Source of the DNA: Poronia punctata
Taxonomy: Eukaryota > Ascomycota > Sordariomycetes > Xylariales > Xylariaceae
Direction: 5' to 3'
DNA: 42,368 bases
Assembly: GCA_022579005.1 (NCBI GenBank)
Contig: MU401735.1
Location: 1 to 42,368 of the forward strand
Below the pieces are notes generated by a model. It was not told the DNA's origin. It was given only the letters and a program-made list of their open reading frames with translations, and did no database searches. A program made the position numbers and the translations under genes. Of the stretch, positions 19,241-32,324 are shown piece by piece (positions within the stretch are counted from its first letter, which is position 1; each line of letters starts with the position of its first letter).

Positions 19241-22200
19241 CTTAAAAATGTAATATAATTAACTATAATTTATACAAGTATTTAATTAGGTTTAAGGTGC
19301 TTTATATATTTTTAGTACTTTTTAAGTATAAGTATATGTTATATAATAGTTTAAAATATATATAGCGTATTTTACTTTATTTAAAATAAGGTTATTATAT
19401 ACTTAGTTACTTAAAATACTTTTAATACTTTTAAATTTAAGTTATATGCTTTATTTATTATATACTTTTTATTTAAAGCTAACTATTATAAATAGCTTTA
19501 AATATTAACTAGTAAAATAATATAAGTAAATAAAAAAAAATTATTATAAATAAAATAATAATATTAACATATATAAACTAATTTTTAAATACGTTTATAT
19601 ATTTAAAATATATTATAATAATTATAAAATATTAGTAATTATATAAATGCTAGCAACTTTTAAGTTTTTTTTAAATATAAGGGCATATTTAAAAATATAT
19701 TATAATATATAGTAATTAAAATAAGTTAAAGTAATTAAGTACTTTAGTACTTTATTGTCTATATAAGCTTATAAATATATTAAATATACTTATATTTAAA
19801 CTAAGTACTTTTAAATATTTTATATTATATTATAGTGCTTAGTTATATTTGCTATTTATTTACTTTATTTATACTAATACTTTTATAAGCTTAAATACTT
19901 TTTTAAACTTTTTAACTTTTTTTTTTTATATTTTTGCTTTTATATTTTTTTATTTTATATACTTATTATTACTTTTTAGTATATAAGCATTAGTTTTTAA
20001 TTAATTTTTAAAGTATTTAAAACGTTATTATGCTTTTTAATTATAAAGTAAGTAATATATATATTTTTTTTTGTTTAATGCTTCCTATGCTATTTTATAG
20101 TATATAATATAAAATTTAAACTTATTTTTAGTATATAAATAGTTTATTAGTTAAAAAAAAAGTTTTAAGCTATAGCTAAGCATATAAATATAAATTTTAA
20201 TATAAAAAATCTTGCTGCTTTTTTAGCTTAAGCTTATATAAAAAACTTTTATAGTATAAGTAAACATAACTTAGCTTTTATAATATTTTATTATAAAAAA
20301 AATAAAGCTAGTATGCTTATAAGCTTTTTTATATTATTTATAATACTTATTTAACTTATTTTAATTATAAGTTTGCTTTTATTAAAACATTTTACGTTTA
20401 TATTTAATATAGTTTTTAGCTTGCTATTTAAAAAAAAGCAAAACTAGTTATATTAAAAAAAAAGCTTTATAAAGCAAATATTAAAAAATAAGCACTTTAA
20501 TAATAACGCTAATGCTTATAAAAAGGTTATAATGCTTAAACAAGCTATTAAATTGCCTATAGTTATTTTTTATATTTTTTTTATTATAGTTTATTATAAA
20601 AATTACTTTTTTTTTTACTTTTTTTATACTTTTATTAGCAATAAAGGTTGCTTTTAATAAAGTACTTATAAATAAAGCTAATATTTATTTAAACGCTGCT
20701 TATACTTATAAACGTTATTAATAATAAGCAAAGCGCTTAGCTTAGTTACTTATTTCTTTACTATTTAATTTATTAAGTAAAAGTAATTTTATAATATATT
20801 ATATTTATTAACGTTAGCAAGATAATATAAAAAAAGCTACTAGCAAGTAGCTTAAAAATATTATAAATAAAAATGTTACTAGTAAGCAACTAAATAATAT
20901 TATAAATACTTTTATACTTTTGCTTAAAGCGTTAGTTGCTAGCAAGCAACTTAAATATATTATAAATACTTTTATACTTTTGCTTAAAGTATAAGTTGCT
21001 AGCAAGTAACTTAAATATATTATAAATATTTTTTTATTTTTGCTATAATATTTTTTATAGTATTTATTTTAGTTTTTAATTTTTTTTTATACTAGTGCAA
21101 ATAAGCAATACTTTAATACTATAAACTTTTTAGTTAGCTTTAAAAAAAGTAAAAAGCTTTAGTGCGCAAAAAAAATGCGTGCTTTGCTTTAGTTAGTATT
21201 ATAAGCTATAACTTATTATATTTTTTAATTAAAAGTACATTTTTTACTTTATATTTATTTTTATAATAAAAATTATTATAAAAGTTTTATATAATAAGTT
21301 AAAATATTTTTAATATATTATAATATTTGCTTTTTTATTTAACTATACTAATTTACTTTTACTATATAGTTATTTATTTTATTAAAAAGTTTTTTTTATA
21401 CTAAAAAAAAAAGCTGTTGCTTAAAAGCTATAAAAAGCTTTTAAGCGCAGTTTTTTTGTTTTTAGTTAAGGTTTTCTTTTAAAGTTCTTTTTTTTATATA
21501 TATTATTTTATTATATACTTTTAATTTAATAAAAAAAAAGCAAGCGCTAAAGCAACGCTTAAATATATTATTTAACGCTAATTTAAATTTAGTACTTAAT
21601 AAATAGCTATAAGTTTTATAAATTTTTTTTAATACTTTTGCTTTTATTAGCTTTAGTTTAAATACTTTTATTTTTATTAGCTTTAGTTTTAATAAAAAAA
21701 GTAATAATAATAGCAATAATAGTATTTAGTTTAGTAAGTTTAATATAAATAAAGATTATGTTTTATATTATAATTAAATAGGGCTATATACTTTAAATTA
21801 GCTTTTATATGCTAATAAAGCTATTTTTAAAACGCTTGCTTTTTTTATTTATAAAAAAAAGCAAAAGGTTATATTTAAATTATAACTAAGTACTTATTAA
21901 AATATTTTATATACTAATTATTTTTTAGCTATAATATATAGTTTTATTTATTTATTTTTTAAAATTAATTATTATAATATAGCTAACTTAAATTATTATT
22001 TTTGCTTATATTATACTATTAGCTAAGCTTATTACTTACTTTTTATTTAAGTTGTATTATATATTAACGCTTTATTTAAAATACTTAAAATAAAAGCAAT
22101 TATTAAAAATTAAATAAATATTTTACTTTTATTTTTAATGCTTATAAGTATTTAACTTTATTTTAAAAAGTAAAAAAGTTATATAAGTATATTAATACTT

Positions 22201-24358
22201 TAAATAAGCGTTATAGTAATTTTTACTAGCATATTATTTATTTTTATTTTAAAAAAAATATTTAGTAGTAAGTATTTTTAAAAAAAATATAAAATATTAT
22301 ATTTTAAATATTTAAACTAAAAAGTTATAAAGTTAAAAACATAAAGCTTAACAAGCTTATAATAAATAATAAAAAGCTTATTTTAGCTTAAAATATTACT
22401 ATTAGCTTTTAAAGTTTTAGCACTTTTTAATAAAAAGCTTATAGTAATAGTTATAGTGCTTATAAAGCTTATAGTAGTTAAAGTTAGTAGCGTACTACTA
22501 ATGCTTAAAAAAAAAGTAAAAAAAAAAGTAAAAAGCAAAAAAGCCTTTAAAAAAAATTAAATTAGTTTTATTTTATATTTATTTATTATTTATTATTTTT
22601 AAATAGTTTTAATTAGCTAGTTTAAATATAAATATTAAAGTTTTATAATAAACTTTTAATGCTTATACTTTTTTTTAATTAAAGTATAATGCTTTACTAC
22701 TTTATAAAGTTAGTTTTTTATTTTTAGTAATAATATTAAAATTTATTATAAGTTTAGTAATAATTTAAAATGCTTAAACACTTTTTAAAATAAGTTTTTA
22801 GTAAGTTTATTAGCTAGCATATTAGCTATTATTATATACTTAATTTTAAATAAGCTATTTTAATATTGCTTATATATTTATATATTTTATATATTAATAT
22901 ATTTTAATTAAGTACTAATATGTTTTTTATTTTTTATTACTAAGCAGATTGCTTATATATTATTAAAGTAAATTTTTTAGTTTTAGTTAAAATTAAGCTT
23001 TATATTAGTTATTAAACGCTTTAGCGCTATAGCTTTTTTACTTATTAGTTTTAAAACTATTAACTTTGCTTTTATAGTAAAAATAAAAACTATATTTTGC
23101 TAATATGCTTTTTAAATAATTAAGCTTTTTTATAAACTTATTAAATATTTATAAAAAAATTGCTATATTTTTAAATTATTAGCAAAAAATATATTTTTTA
23201 CTATTATTAGTGCTTATAAGCTATTAAAAAATAGTTTATTATTATTTTTAGCTTTTTAATATAATATAAATACTTAATAACTTAATTTACTATAATTAAA
23301 TATTTTAAACTTAAGTTAGTTAAAAACTTTAATAAAAATAATATAGTATATAATATATTTGCTTTTATTATAATTACTATATATATAATTAATTTTACGC
23401 GCTTTTAAAATATTTTAATTTATGCTTTTATTACTATGCTTTTAAACTTTTTTAGTTTTTTATAAAATAGTAGTATATATAGTATTTAGCTTTTATTAGC
23501 TAGATTATAATGCTTAGCTACTTTTTTAATATATTAATTATATAGCAAAGAAATTATTTTATTTTTTTTATTTTTTATTATTTTAATTTTAAAAAACTAT
23601 ATAATATTTTTTTAGTTTTTAATTTTATATATTTATTTAATACTTTAAGTTATTTAAAACGCTTATATTTTATAAAACTTTAAATATAGTACTAAAAAAT
23701 TATTTATATAAAAAACTACTAATATTTAGCAATTTTTGCTATAAAATAAGTAAAGTTTTTTTTTAAAAAATATAAAACTAAGTTTTATTAGTATACTTAA
23801 AAATTTTTTATATTAAAAAAAAAGTAAGTTTTTTAAACTATATAAAGCTTTTAAAAGTAGTATAACTTTATTAAAATACTTTTTTATACTATTAAGCATA
23901 TTATATACTACTAGCTTTTTACTTTTTTTACTTATATTAAAAAATATGCTTTTAATATTATATTATTTATATTTAAAACTAAAATAAGCTACTATTACTA
24001 TAACTAATTAAAAAGTTAAAGTAATAAAAGTAGCTATATAAGTTAATTAAAAAGTATTAGTTACTTATTAATTTTTTTTTATTACTAGTTTAGCTTTATA
24101 GTTTATAAAATACTTTTTTTTATTAAACTTATAAGTAAATACTTATTTTAATAATAATAGCTTACTTATTATATTTTTATATAAAATATGTTTTATAATA
24201 TTAAGTATAAGTATTTAATTTAGCTTTTTTTTACGCTTTTTTAAAAATACTTTTTTAGTAAATATATTATAAAGTTTTTTTAATGCTTAAGTTTTAGCTT
24301 TACTAAGTTGTTTTAATAAAGTTTTTTTTTAAAAAAAGCATTTAAACGTTTTGCTTTT
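19241..24358. repeat. AT-rich RIP-degraded block, left part
   Basis: From about 19,240 the sequence becomes overwhelmingly A/T and TpA-rich. The remaining G/C sit mainly in AGCT, AGTACT, AAGCTT and ACGT contexts. No frame is longer than 84 codons, and the ones present are Lys/Ile/Phe/Leu noise. This is expected for transposon DNA mutated by RIP. No LTRs, tRNA or gene could be delimited here apart from a 60-bp tandem array near 20.9-21.05 kb. Confidence 0.85.
20837..21050. repeat. 60-bp tandem repeat array with palindromic core
   Basis: Copies with a period of exactly 60 bp begin near 20,877, 20,935 and 20,995. Each contains a GTTGCTAGCAAGCAAC-like core with the perfect palindrome TTGCTAGCAA, followed by an AT stretch TATTATAAATACTTTTATAC. 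A shorter related unit lies at 20,837-20,876. The middle copies are nearly identical. It may be a subterminal array of a transposon. Confidence 0.9.
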
Positions 24359-24621
24359 TGTTAAGACCTAGTTCTATAAATAACGGATCTATAGATCCGT
24401 ATTGCAATAATCGCCCTAAGTAGGTCTTTATAGTATATAAACCCCTTTAAAGCTATTTAGCCTTATTTTAATAGTTAGTTAATTTATTTATATTTTATTA
24501 TATAAACCTAATATTATTAATTTAGTAGCTAGCAATACTGTTTAATTAGCTATACTATAACTATATACTATTATATAAGAGACGGGATCCTTATAGCATA
24601 AAAAACCTAAATTTATTAACA
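24359..24621 (+). repeat. LTR-like sequence (solo or terminal)
   Basis: This island keeps more G+C than its surroundings. It begins TGTTAAGACC and ends ATTTATTAACA, giving TG...CA ends with a 6-bp inverted terminus (TGTTAA/TTAACA). Inside are an 18-bp perfect palindrome (24,383-24,400), inverted arms AAGACCTA/TAGGTCTT (24,363-24,370 and 24,421-24,428) and a TATATAAACCC promoter-like motif (24,433-24,443). These are properties of LTRs. No partner copy or target duplication was found in the window, and both ends are inferred from the termini alone. Confidence 0.5.
24383..24400. repeat. 18-bp perfect palindrome
   Basis: ACGGATCTATAGATCCGT reads the same on both strands. It keeps two CpG dinucleotides in a region where nearly all C has been lost, so it stands out from its surroundings. 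Confidence 0.95.
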
Positions 24622-24685
24622 AGAAGAACAATACTATTAAAATTGTTTAAAATAATAAAACTTTTTAGCTAAAAAATACGATAAC

Positions 24686-25096
24686 TGTCGGTTCTTTTAC
24701 TGAGGAACAAGGAGTACTTTGTTTTTTGTACGTACGATGAATGTACGTAGCTAAAGACTTTGTTCTTTTATAAAATAAAAAAAATAAAGCAATAAACAAT
24801 ATACAAAACAAATAATAATAAATTCTATTTTCTAGATTAGTTTTGCATTATTGTCTAAGTTCTTAGTCAAGAATTGCAGCTAAGGCATAATTCCTTTTTA
24901 TATCGTTTTTGTACAAAGCTAACTAATTTAATTAAAATTAAAAAGGCCAAGAAAACTTTGCTAGTATCTAAGCTATAAGTTAGCTACTATGTGGCTAACA
25001 AGTGCCTTGTCTACTTAGTTAGGTTAGCTTAACTCCTGCAGCCTTAGCGGCCTAAGCTGCGTTTTCGGCTATAGTGTTATTACTAATATTTTAATA
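24686..25096 (-). repeat. Left LTR of the retrotransposon (411 bp)
   Basis: It starts TGTCGGTTCTTTTACTGAGG and ends ACTAATATTTTAATA. It aligns along its full length, without indels, to 31,909-32,319. The differences I read are transitions (G/A and C/T). A CTTAGCGGCCTAAG inverted repeat at about 25,042-25,055 is kept in both copies. The original terminal CA has become TA in this copy, consistent with RIP. Confidence 0.9.
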
Positions 25097-28000
25097 CTAA
25101 AAGTTTTTTTTTTTATACAAAGACGTTTGTTTTTTATATATATAAAATAAATATGTTCTCTTTATTTTTATATAAAAAGGTTAGTTTGTTAAAAATAACT
25201 TTTAAAAAATTAAAATAAAATTAAATAAATATTTATACTTTTGTACTTTTTTTTTTATTTTTAAGTTATAACCTTTTTTTGTACTAAGGTATAGATCCGG
25301 TTTTAAGTTTGTTATAATAATTATAAGTATATATGTAATGTTGCTAGTATTAATATAAGTAAAAAAATAATTACTTAGTAGCTATTAGGTAATTTTTTAT
25401 ATGTAGTAAAATTATAATTAAAAAATATAGTTAAAATTAGTAAATATAGCTAATAAAAGTAGCTGTTATGCATTACTAAAAAAGTAAAAAAAGTATAACT
25501 TTTATAACTGCTATTATTAGTTATAAACGCTAATTTTGCATAATTAGCTATTAGTATATAAAAACCCTTTACTTTTTGCTGCTTATTTTATTTCCTTTTC
25601 TTTTTTTTACTACTTTTTCTTCCTTTGTATAGTAAAAAATTTAAAGTCCTTTTTTATGCCGCTGCTAAAAATTAATTAAGTCTATCTTACGCTCTTTTTT
25701 TTCTTTATACTATAATGTTTTTTGTTATTTTTAGCAGTTTTAGTAGCAGTTTTAGTAGCTTGTTGCCTTTTAGTATTATATGCTATATAGTCTAGCTTAA
25801 TAGCTTTTTTTAAATCTGCGTTGCCTTTTTAATAGCTGCTGTTGCTTTTTTTTTTTATTACTTTTTAATTAATATTTGTAATCCTTTATTTTATATACCT
25901 TATACTATACTAATTTTTTGTTTGCAAAACAATAAAAAACGCATTTTTGCGTGTTTTAGTTAAAATGTTAATTTTTTTATTAGTATTTTTTTTTTTAATA
26001 TTGCTATTTAACAATTTTTTACTAAACTTATTTACTAAAAAGAATACTTTTGCACGTTGCTAGTCTAGTTTTATAGTTAGCTTACTACTTTTTCTTATAC
26101 TAATAAGTATAACTTTGCATAAGGTTTGCTTTTGCTTTTTTACAATTGTTAATTTTTTACTAAATACTAAAATAGTGCTTACGCTTTGTGCGTTTATTAG
26201 TTTTATAAACGTTGCTATATACACTTTATTAACCTTGCTACTGCTAATAATAACAATAATAATAATAACAAAGAAAACAAAAAAAATAAAAAAAAAAATA
26301 GTATTTTTGCTATTAAAAAAAGTAAATTGCAAAAGTTGGCAATTGCTATTAAGTCAAACAAAAAAAAGTAAGTTAAGCAAAATAAGTAGCATTTTAATAG
26401 ATTATAGTTATATAATAAATTAATATATTTTTTTTACTAATTTAGTAACCTATATATATATTTATAATTATGCTTATTATTATAATATTTTTATATAGTT
26501 AATATAAGCTTTAATACGTACTATAAGCTTATTAGTAATAATTAACTATTTTAAAGCTGTATTAAGATTCTTTTTTATATAAGCATTTATAAAGTTATCT
26601 TTACTGTTAACCTAATAGATTTTTGCAATATTTCTTATTTTATATGCTTTTTTAAAGGCTATAATATTAATTATAAGCTACTTTTTTTATATTATACTAA
26701 GCTTAACAAGATATTTATATAGTAAATAAAAATCTGTGCAAATAATTATTAAGATTTGCAGCAATTTTAATATATTAGTAATTTTTTGCAGCGTTATACT
26801 AAGTATAATAGTATAATTAATACCTTTTACTATTTTATATAGCTTGCTAGCTAGTATGCTTTAAGTAACTCTCTTGCACTTAAAAAAGCTTTAGTATACA
26901 ATGTTGCTATAAATAGTAAAGCTATTTTTTATTTAATACTTTGTACTAAAAATAATAATAAATCTAAGTTAAAAACTTAAGTTTTTATTATTTATAAAAA
27001 AGCTATTAGTAAAAATAAACAGCTTTGTACTATAAAGGTTAAAAAAAACATACTATAAACCTTAATTTTTATTTTTAATTTATTATTATAGCTGCGCGTT
27101 TAGTGCTTTAATATTATTTTTTATTAGTTAGGTAACTTATATAGTAGCAAATAGGTTGTACAATGCTTTTAGTTAGCATACAGATACAATGTATGCTTTT
27201 TAAGCTTGTTGTATAACGTATTACTATATAGCATCTAGTACTTTTTTATTAACTAGCTAAAGGTTTTAAGCTTGTTTTTTTTATTAAAGTACAAAGTTAT
27301 TACTTTTAATTTTAATCTTTGCTTTATTAAATTTAATAAGTTAGTTATATAACAAGATTGTTTTATTTTTTGCTTAAAAAAATAGCTTTTTTTTCTTTTT
27401 TTCTAAAAATTTTTTTAATACTATATTAAACATATTGTTAGTTTAAAGTCTAATAATGCTAAATTGCTTTAGTTTTGCATCCGTATATAAAAGGTATAGA
27501 TTATATATTAAAACCTTTATTTTTAGCTTTATACAATAATAACTATAGTATGTCTTAAACTAATATAGCCTAGATTTTGCTAGGCTATATAAAAGTTGTA
27601 CAATGTGCAAAAAGGTACTAAAAAGGTATGCGTTTTTTAACTCTTTAAGTAATCTAGCATATATTATATAAGTTAACTTATTTTTTAACTATATATATGC
27701 TTATAAAATATTGCAAAGTTTACCTTATATATTATATTTTTTAACTAAAAATAAACCTAGTACAAAAATAAGCTGTTAGCTTATTTTCTAAATAGTTAGC
27801 AATTAGATAAGCAGCTTTTGCTTTTTTTAATTACTATACTTTTAAACAATAAGCTTAGATTTTTTATATAGCATTGTTATTTTGCTTTTAACTTTTTGTA
27901 CTAAGCATATATTAAAAATCTAAGTATTGCTATAAATTGTTTTGTTATACTTTATAAGTACAAATACGCCTTTAATAGCTAAATTTTTAATTTTTACTTT

Positions 28001-31000
28001 ATTAGACTTTTAAAATAAAAGTTCTAAAGTAGTAATTATGCTGTTTTTTTGTAGTTATACTATAAAGTTATAATTTGTTTTCTTTTTAGCTATTAAATAA
28101 ACTTTATATAAGGTATCTTTTTTTAGTTTGCCTTAGCGTTGTTGCTAGGTTTTTATTATAAGTTAGCTAATTTTAAGATTTATAAAATCTATATTAACTT
28201 GTTTTTTATAGTATAGCTTAACTTAGGTGCATTAGAATTGCATTAGTTTATTAACTATATTAACAATAATGTTTTAGTTGTTAATTAATGCGATTTTATA
28301 TAGTTTAGTTTATTTTTTATTTTTTTTTTAAACTATTACCTTGCTTTTTAATAGAAATAATAGTACGTTATACGTTATAAGGCTATTATAAGTATTTAAG
28401 GCTTAAAAAATATTTTTTTTTACTTTAATTGTTTAAAGCTTTTTTATAGCTTCTTTAACTACTTTAGCTTTTTATACAATGTTAGAAGATAAAAGAAAGT
28501 TAGTATTAACTTTTAAATACGCACTAAAAACAAGCAGCGTTAGTACTAGTTTATTAGGTTTAGCAATATTGTTTAACGCTTTAACTACTATTTAAAAAAT
28601 ATTTTTTTCTTTTATACTACTTTATAGCTTTTTATACAAAATATTAAAAGCTTTGTACAAAAGGCTATGTGCTTTTTTAATCTTTTTAACTACTTAATAT
28701 GCTTTTACTAGTTTTACAACATATAATACTTTAGCAAGCTAAGCATTGTTACAAAACTTTTTAAATATAAAGTTTATACTAAAATTATAAACAACGTAGT
28801 TAGAAAGCCTTTAGTATACGTTTATTTAATATTAGCAAAGTATATTTTATACGTTATATATAAATAGTAACTTTAAAAATCTAGCAGCTTAAAATAACGT
28901 GCTGTTGTCAATTACGTATAGCACTAGCTTATTATTTAAATATATAACATTAATAATAACCTTATAGTTAAAGTTAAAGTTATTACAAAGTGCAAACTTA
29001 AACCTTTGCAAAGCTAGATTATAAGTTTAGCATTAGTAACAAACCTTTTAAATCTCTTTTAAGGCCTTTATACTAATATTATTATAGCCTGCTAACTTAA
29101 GCAAGTTATATAGCTTTTTTATATAAAAGTATTTAAAACGTTAATAAAGTTAGCGTAGCTTTAGCTTTATAAAATATATAACTACTTTAGCAATTAAAAC
29201 ATAAAAAAATAAATAGCTTTATTTTTAAACAATAGGAATTTTAACTTTATTATATTATATAATCTTGTTTTTAACATTGTTAAAATAGGCCTTAAGCTTA
29301 TTTACATTATATAATAAAAGCAAAAAAAAAGTAAGTATTTTTAAAATATAAAACGTTACCTTGCTAATAAAGGTCTAGATTTTTATAAACTTAATAAATT
29401 CTTTTTTTATTGCTTTTTTAAAGCGTATTATTATATTACTTAAGGTCTAGTTAATCTTAGTTTTTAAGTATTTTTATATAAAAGCTTTAGCTTGCAAGTA
29501 TTTAATAGTTAATACTTTAGCTGCCCCGGTATTTTATAAAATACCTTAGTACTTGCAAGTATACTAATTTTTAAAAAAAAATAAATTTGCTAAGCTTATA
29601 AGTTTTGCTGCAAGCTAATAAATATTTTCTTTTATAGTATAATAAAAGTAAGCAGCTTTTATTAAAAATTAAATAGCTTAGTTGCTTTTTTTTAAGTTAA
29701 AATTATTAGCTATATTGTTATTATTATTTAATAGTTTTTTAACTTTTATTTTTTTATACTTTTAAATATATGCATTAATATTGTTAACAATAAGAAAATT
29801 ATAATCTTTATATGCTATAATATATAAAGTACAAGCTTTATCCTTTTTTTTTTTTAAATAGTTATATAACTTATAGTCTGGCCTTTTATATATAAAGCAT
29901 TGTTATATAGCATACTACTTAAACTACGTTGCTTAAAAGGTAAATATATAAAGAGTAGGTTTAAAAAAAGTAAATTTACTTTTTTTTAAGTATTTTTTTA
30001 TATATTGTCTAAATAACTTTTAAGCTTAATTATAATTATACTTCTAGTTAATATAGTTAACATTAGCTAGTTTTTTACACGTTAAGTACTAGGTTGTTTA
30101 TTTATTAGTAGCAACTTATATTACCGCCTATAAATTAAACATTAAAGCTTTGCTTATTGCTTTTTAAGCAATAAGCGCTAGCTTAAGCTTAATAATTTTA
30201 GTATATGCTTATATAATAGTTGTATATAAAAAGATTTTGCTATTAAACCTTAGTTTTAGTGCTTATTATATAAGTTAAAGTTTATTAAATAATAATTTAA
30301 GCGCTTCTAAGTTAGACTTTTTTAAGTTTTTGTTTTTAATTTATATAAAGGTTATTATAGTTTAATTAATTTAATACTAGTTATAGTTAATATAAGTATT
30401 AAAATATACGTTAAGCACGTTATATATTTTATTTTATTTTTTTATTAGTTTAATATAATTAATATAGTACTACTTTATACAATTTTAAAAAATTGTTAAA
30501 AAAATAGCATAGTACTACGTTAAACAAAAACTAAGTTTTTTATACGTAGTTATAAAAATATATATTTTATTAAATAAAATATTATATAGTTATTTTATAT
30601 AGTTTTAGTTTTTTTACTATATCTTATTAAATGTTATAAAAAGCTTTAGCTTAACTTAGTTTAAATAAACTAGCTTAAATAAAAGCAAGTTAATAGTACT
30701 TTTATATAGTACTAGCGTTAGTATTTAAAATATTCTTATATAAAAGTCTTTTATGCCGTATTTTTAAAAGTATATATCCCTTTAAAAAAAAGTTGCTAAT
30801 AAGTATTAGCTATTGCTATACCCTTGTTTATAAAGCTATTATTATTAATAAGGTTTAGCATTATTTAGCAAATTTATTATACTAGGTGCTAAAAGTTAAT
30901 CTTGTCTTTTAATAAAAAAACGTACCTCTTAAAGTTATATTTAGTACAAAAGGTTTAGCTATTAATAGTATAACAAAGTAGGTATTTTTATATAAAAACA

Positions 31001-31047
31001 AGCTGCCTATGCAGCTATAAGCATAAGTGCTAGTACAGTTATAAATA

Positions 31048-31130
31048 TAAGCTTTGCTACAAGTACAAGTATAAGTATAAGTACAAGTGCAGGTATAAAA
31101 ACAAGTACAGGTTTAGGTATAAGTTAAATA
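31048..31130. repeat. Degenerate hexanucleotide repeat AAGTAY/AAGTRC
   Basis: Tandem six-base units such as AAGTAC, AAGTAT, AAGTGC and CAGGTA run across about 80 bp inside the retrotransposon, near its right LTR. A unit of six bases suggests a former dipeptide repeat in coding sequence or an untranslated low-complexity stretch, now blurred by mutation. Confidence 0.75.
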
Positions 31131-31908
31131 GGGGTTAATAGTTACAAAATAAGTAAGTATAGTAGTATAACTAAAAATACTGTTATAAATTATATAGTAG
31201 CTGCAAACTATAAAAATTCCTTTAATTTCCTTATATACAAGTTTTCTTTAAAAGTAAACATAAAAACTCTTTTTTAAACCTAATTTTAAAGCTTTTTTTA
31301 AAAACTATTTTTAACTATTTTAAAAATATTTTAGTTTTAGCCTTTAAAGTCTGCCTAATAATTACGTACAAAGCTATTTATAAAAAGTCTGCTATTTTGT
31401 ATGTAGTTATATAAGCATTTAGCTACGTACATTATAACTATTTTCTTATTAAATAGCTAGTTAAGCTAAAATTTTGCGTTAAAGTAGTTAAAGTTAACGT
31501 AGTTTCTTTAAACCTTAATGTTAACGTTTAAACTTATAAAAATGTTTTTATACGTAAAAGCATAAAGACTTTAAGTACTACTAGTAGTATTTTTAGCAAT
31601 ATAGTCCTTTTAAGCGTTTAAAAACTAGCTTTTATTTTTAGCTATTATAGCAGTTTATATAATAAAAAAAAATAAAAGGTATAAGAATACTTACTTATAA
31701 GCTTATATAAGCTATACGTCTTTTGCTTAAAAAAGCAAAGCTTAAAGTAATATTACAAGATTTAAAGAAAATCTCTTTATATAAAGCGTCTTATAAAGCA
31801 GTGTTACTTTATATAATAATATCTTAAAAAATCTTGTTTATTAAAGTGCTTTGCTAATTTATTATTAATAAATAACAACGTATGTTGTTAAAAATAACAA
31901 CTAATTAG

Positions 31909-32319
31909 TATCAGTTTCTTTACTAAAAAACAAAAAGTACTTTGTTTTTTATACATACAATAAATATACGTAGCTAAAGACTCTATTCCTTTATAAAATA
32001 AAAAAAATAAAGTAATAAACAATATACAAAACAAATAATAATAAATTTTATTTTTTAAATTAGTTTTACATTATTGTTTAAGTTCTTAGTCAGAAATTGC
32101 AGCTAAAACACAATTCCTTTTTATATTGTCTTTATACAAAGCCAACTAATTTAATTAGAATTAAAAGGGCTAAAAAAACTCTGCTAGTGTCTAAGCTATA
32201 AGTTAGCTACTATGTGGCTAATAAGTACCTTGTCTACTTAGTTAGGTCAGCCTAACTCCTGCAGCCTTAGCGGCCTAAGCCGCGTTCTCAGCTATAGTAT
32301 TATTACTAATATTCTAACA
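31909..32319 (-). repeat. Right LTR of the retrotransposon (411 bp)
   Basis: It matches the left LTR in length and order. It starts TATCAGTTTCTTTACTAAAA, where the left copy has TGTCGG, so its terminal TG has mutated to TA. It ends ATTCTAACA just before the ATAAC target duplicate. It has lost different G:C pairs from the left copy but kept some others (CCTAAGCCGCGTTCTCA), so the two LTRs were mutated independently. Confidence 0.9.
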
Positions 32320-32324
32320 ATAAC

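Larger units (their letters stand above)
24681..32324 (-). mobile_element. LTR retrotransposon, RIP-degraded, with target duplication
   Basis: A 7.6-kb element (24,686-32,319) is bounded by two 411-bp direct repeats and flanked by ATAAC on both sides (24,681-24,685 and 32,320-32,324), a 5-bp target-site duplication as made by LTR-element integrases. Its interior has no surviving gag/pol frame; the longest frame is 102 aa of biased composition. The sense strand is probably minus. On that strand the LTR reads TGTTAGAATATTAG...CGACA, holds TATAAAAAGG and AATAAA motifs, and the purine tract beside the left LTR would be the polypurine tract. The T-rich plus strand of the interior fits an A-rich minus-strand transcript. 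The superfamily (copia or gypsy) cannot be decided, because no protein motif or primer binding site is readable. Confidence 0.85.

Noticed and set aside
20814..21005. 63-aa frame with an internal repeat
   Set aside because: It only reflects the 60-bp tandem DNA repeat read in frame; the hydrophobic composition follows from A/T bias.
26060..26423. 90-aa and 102-aa frames on opposite strands in the retroelement
   Set aside because: They are complementary to one another with Ile/Lys/Phe-rich composition typical of AT-saturated DNA, and no gag/pol motif is present.
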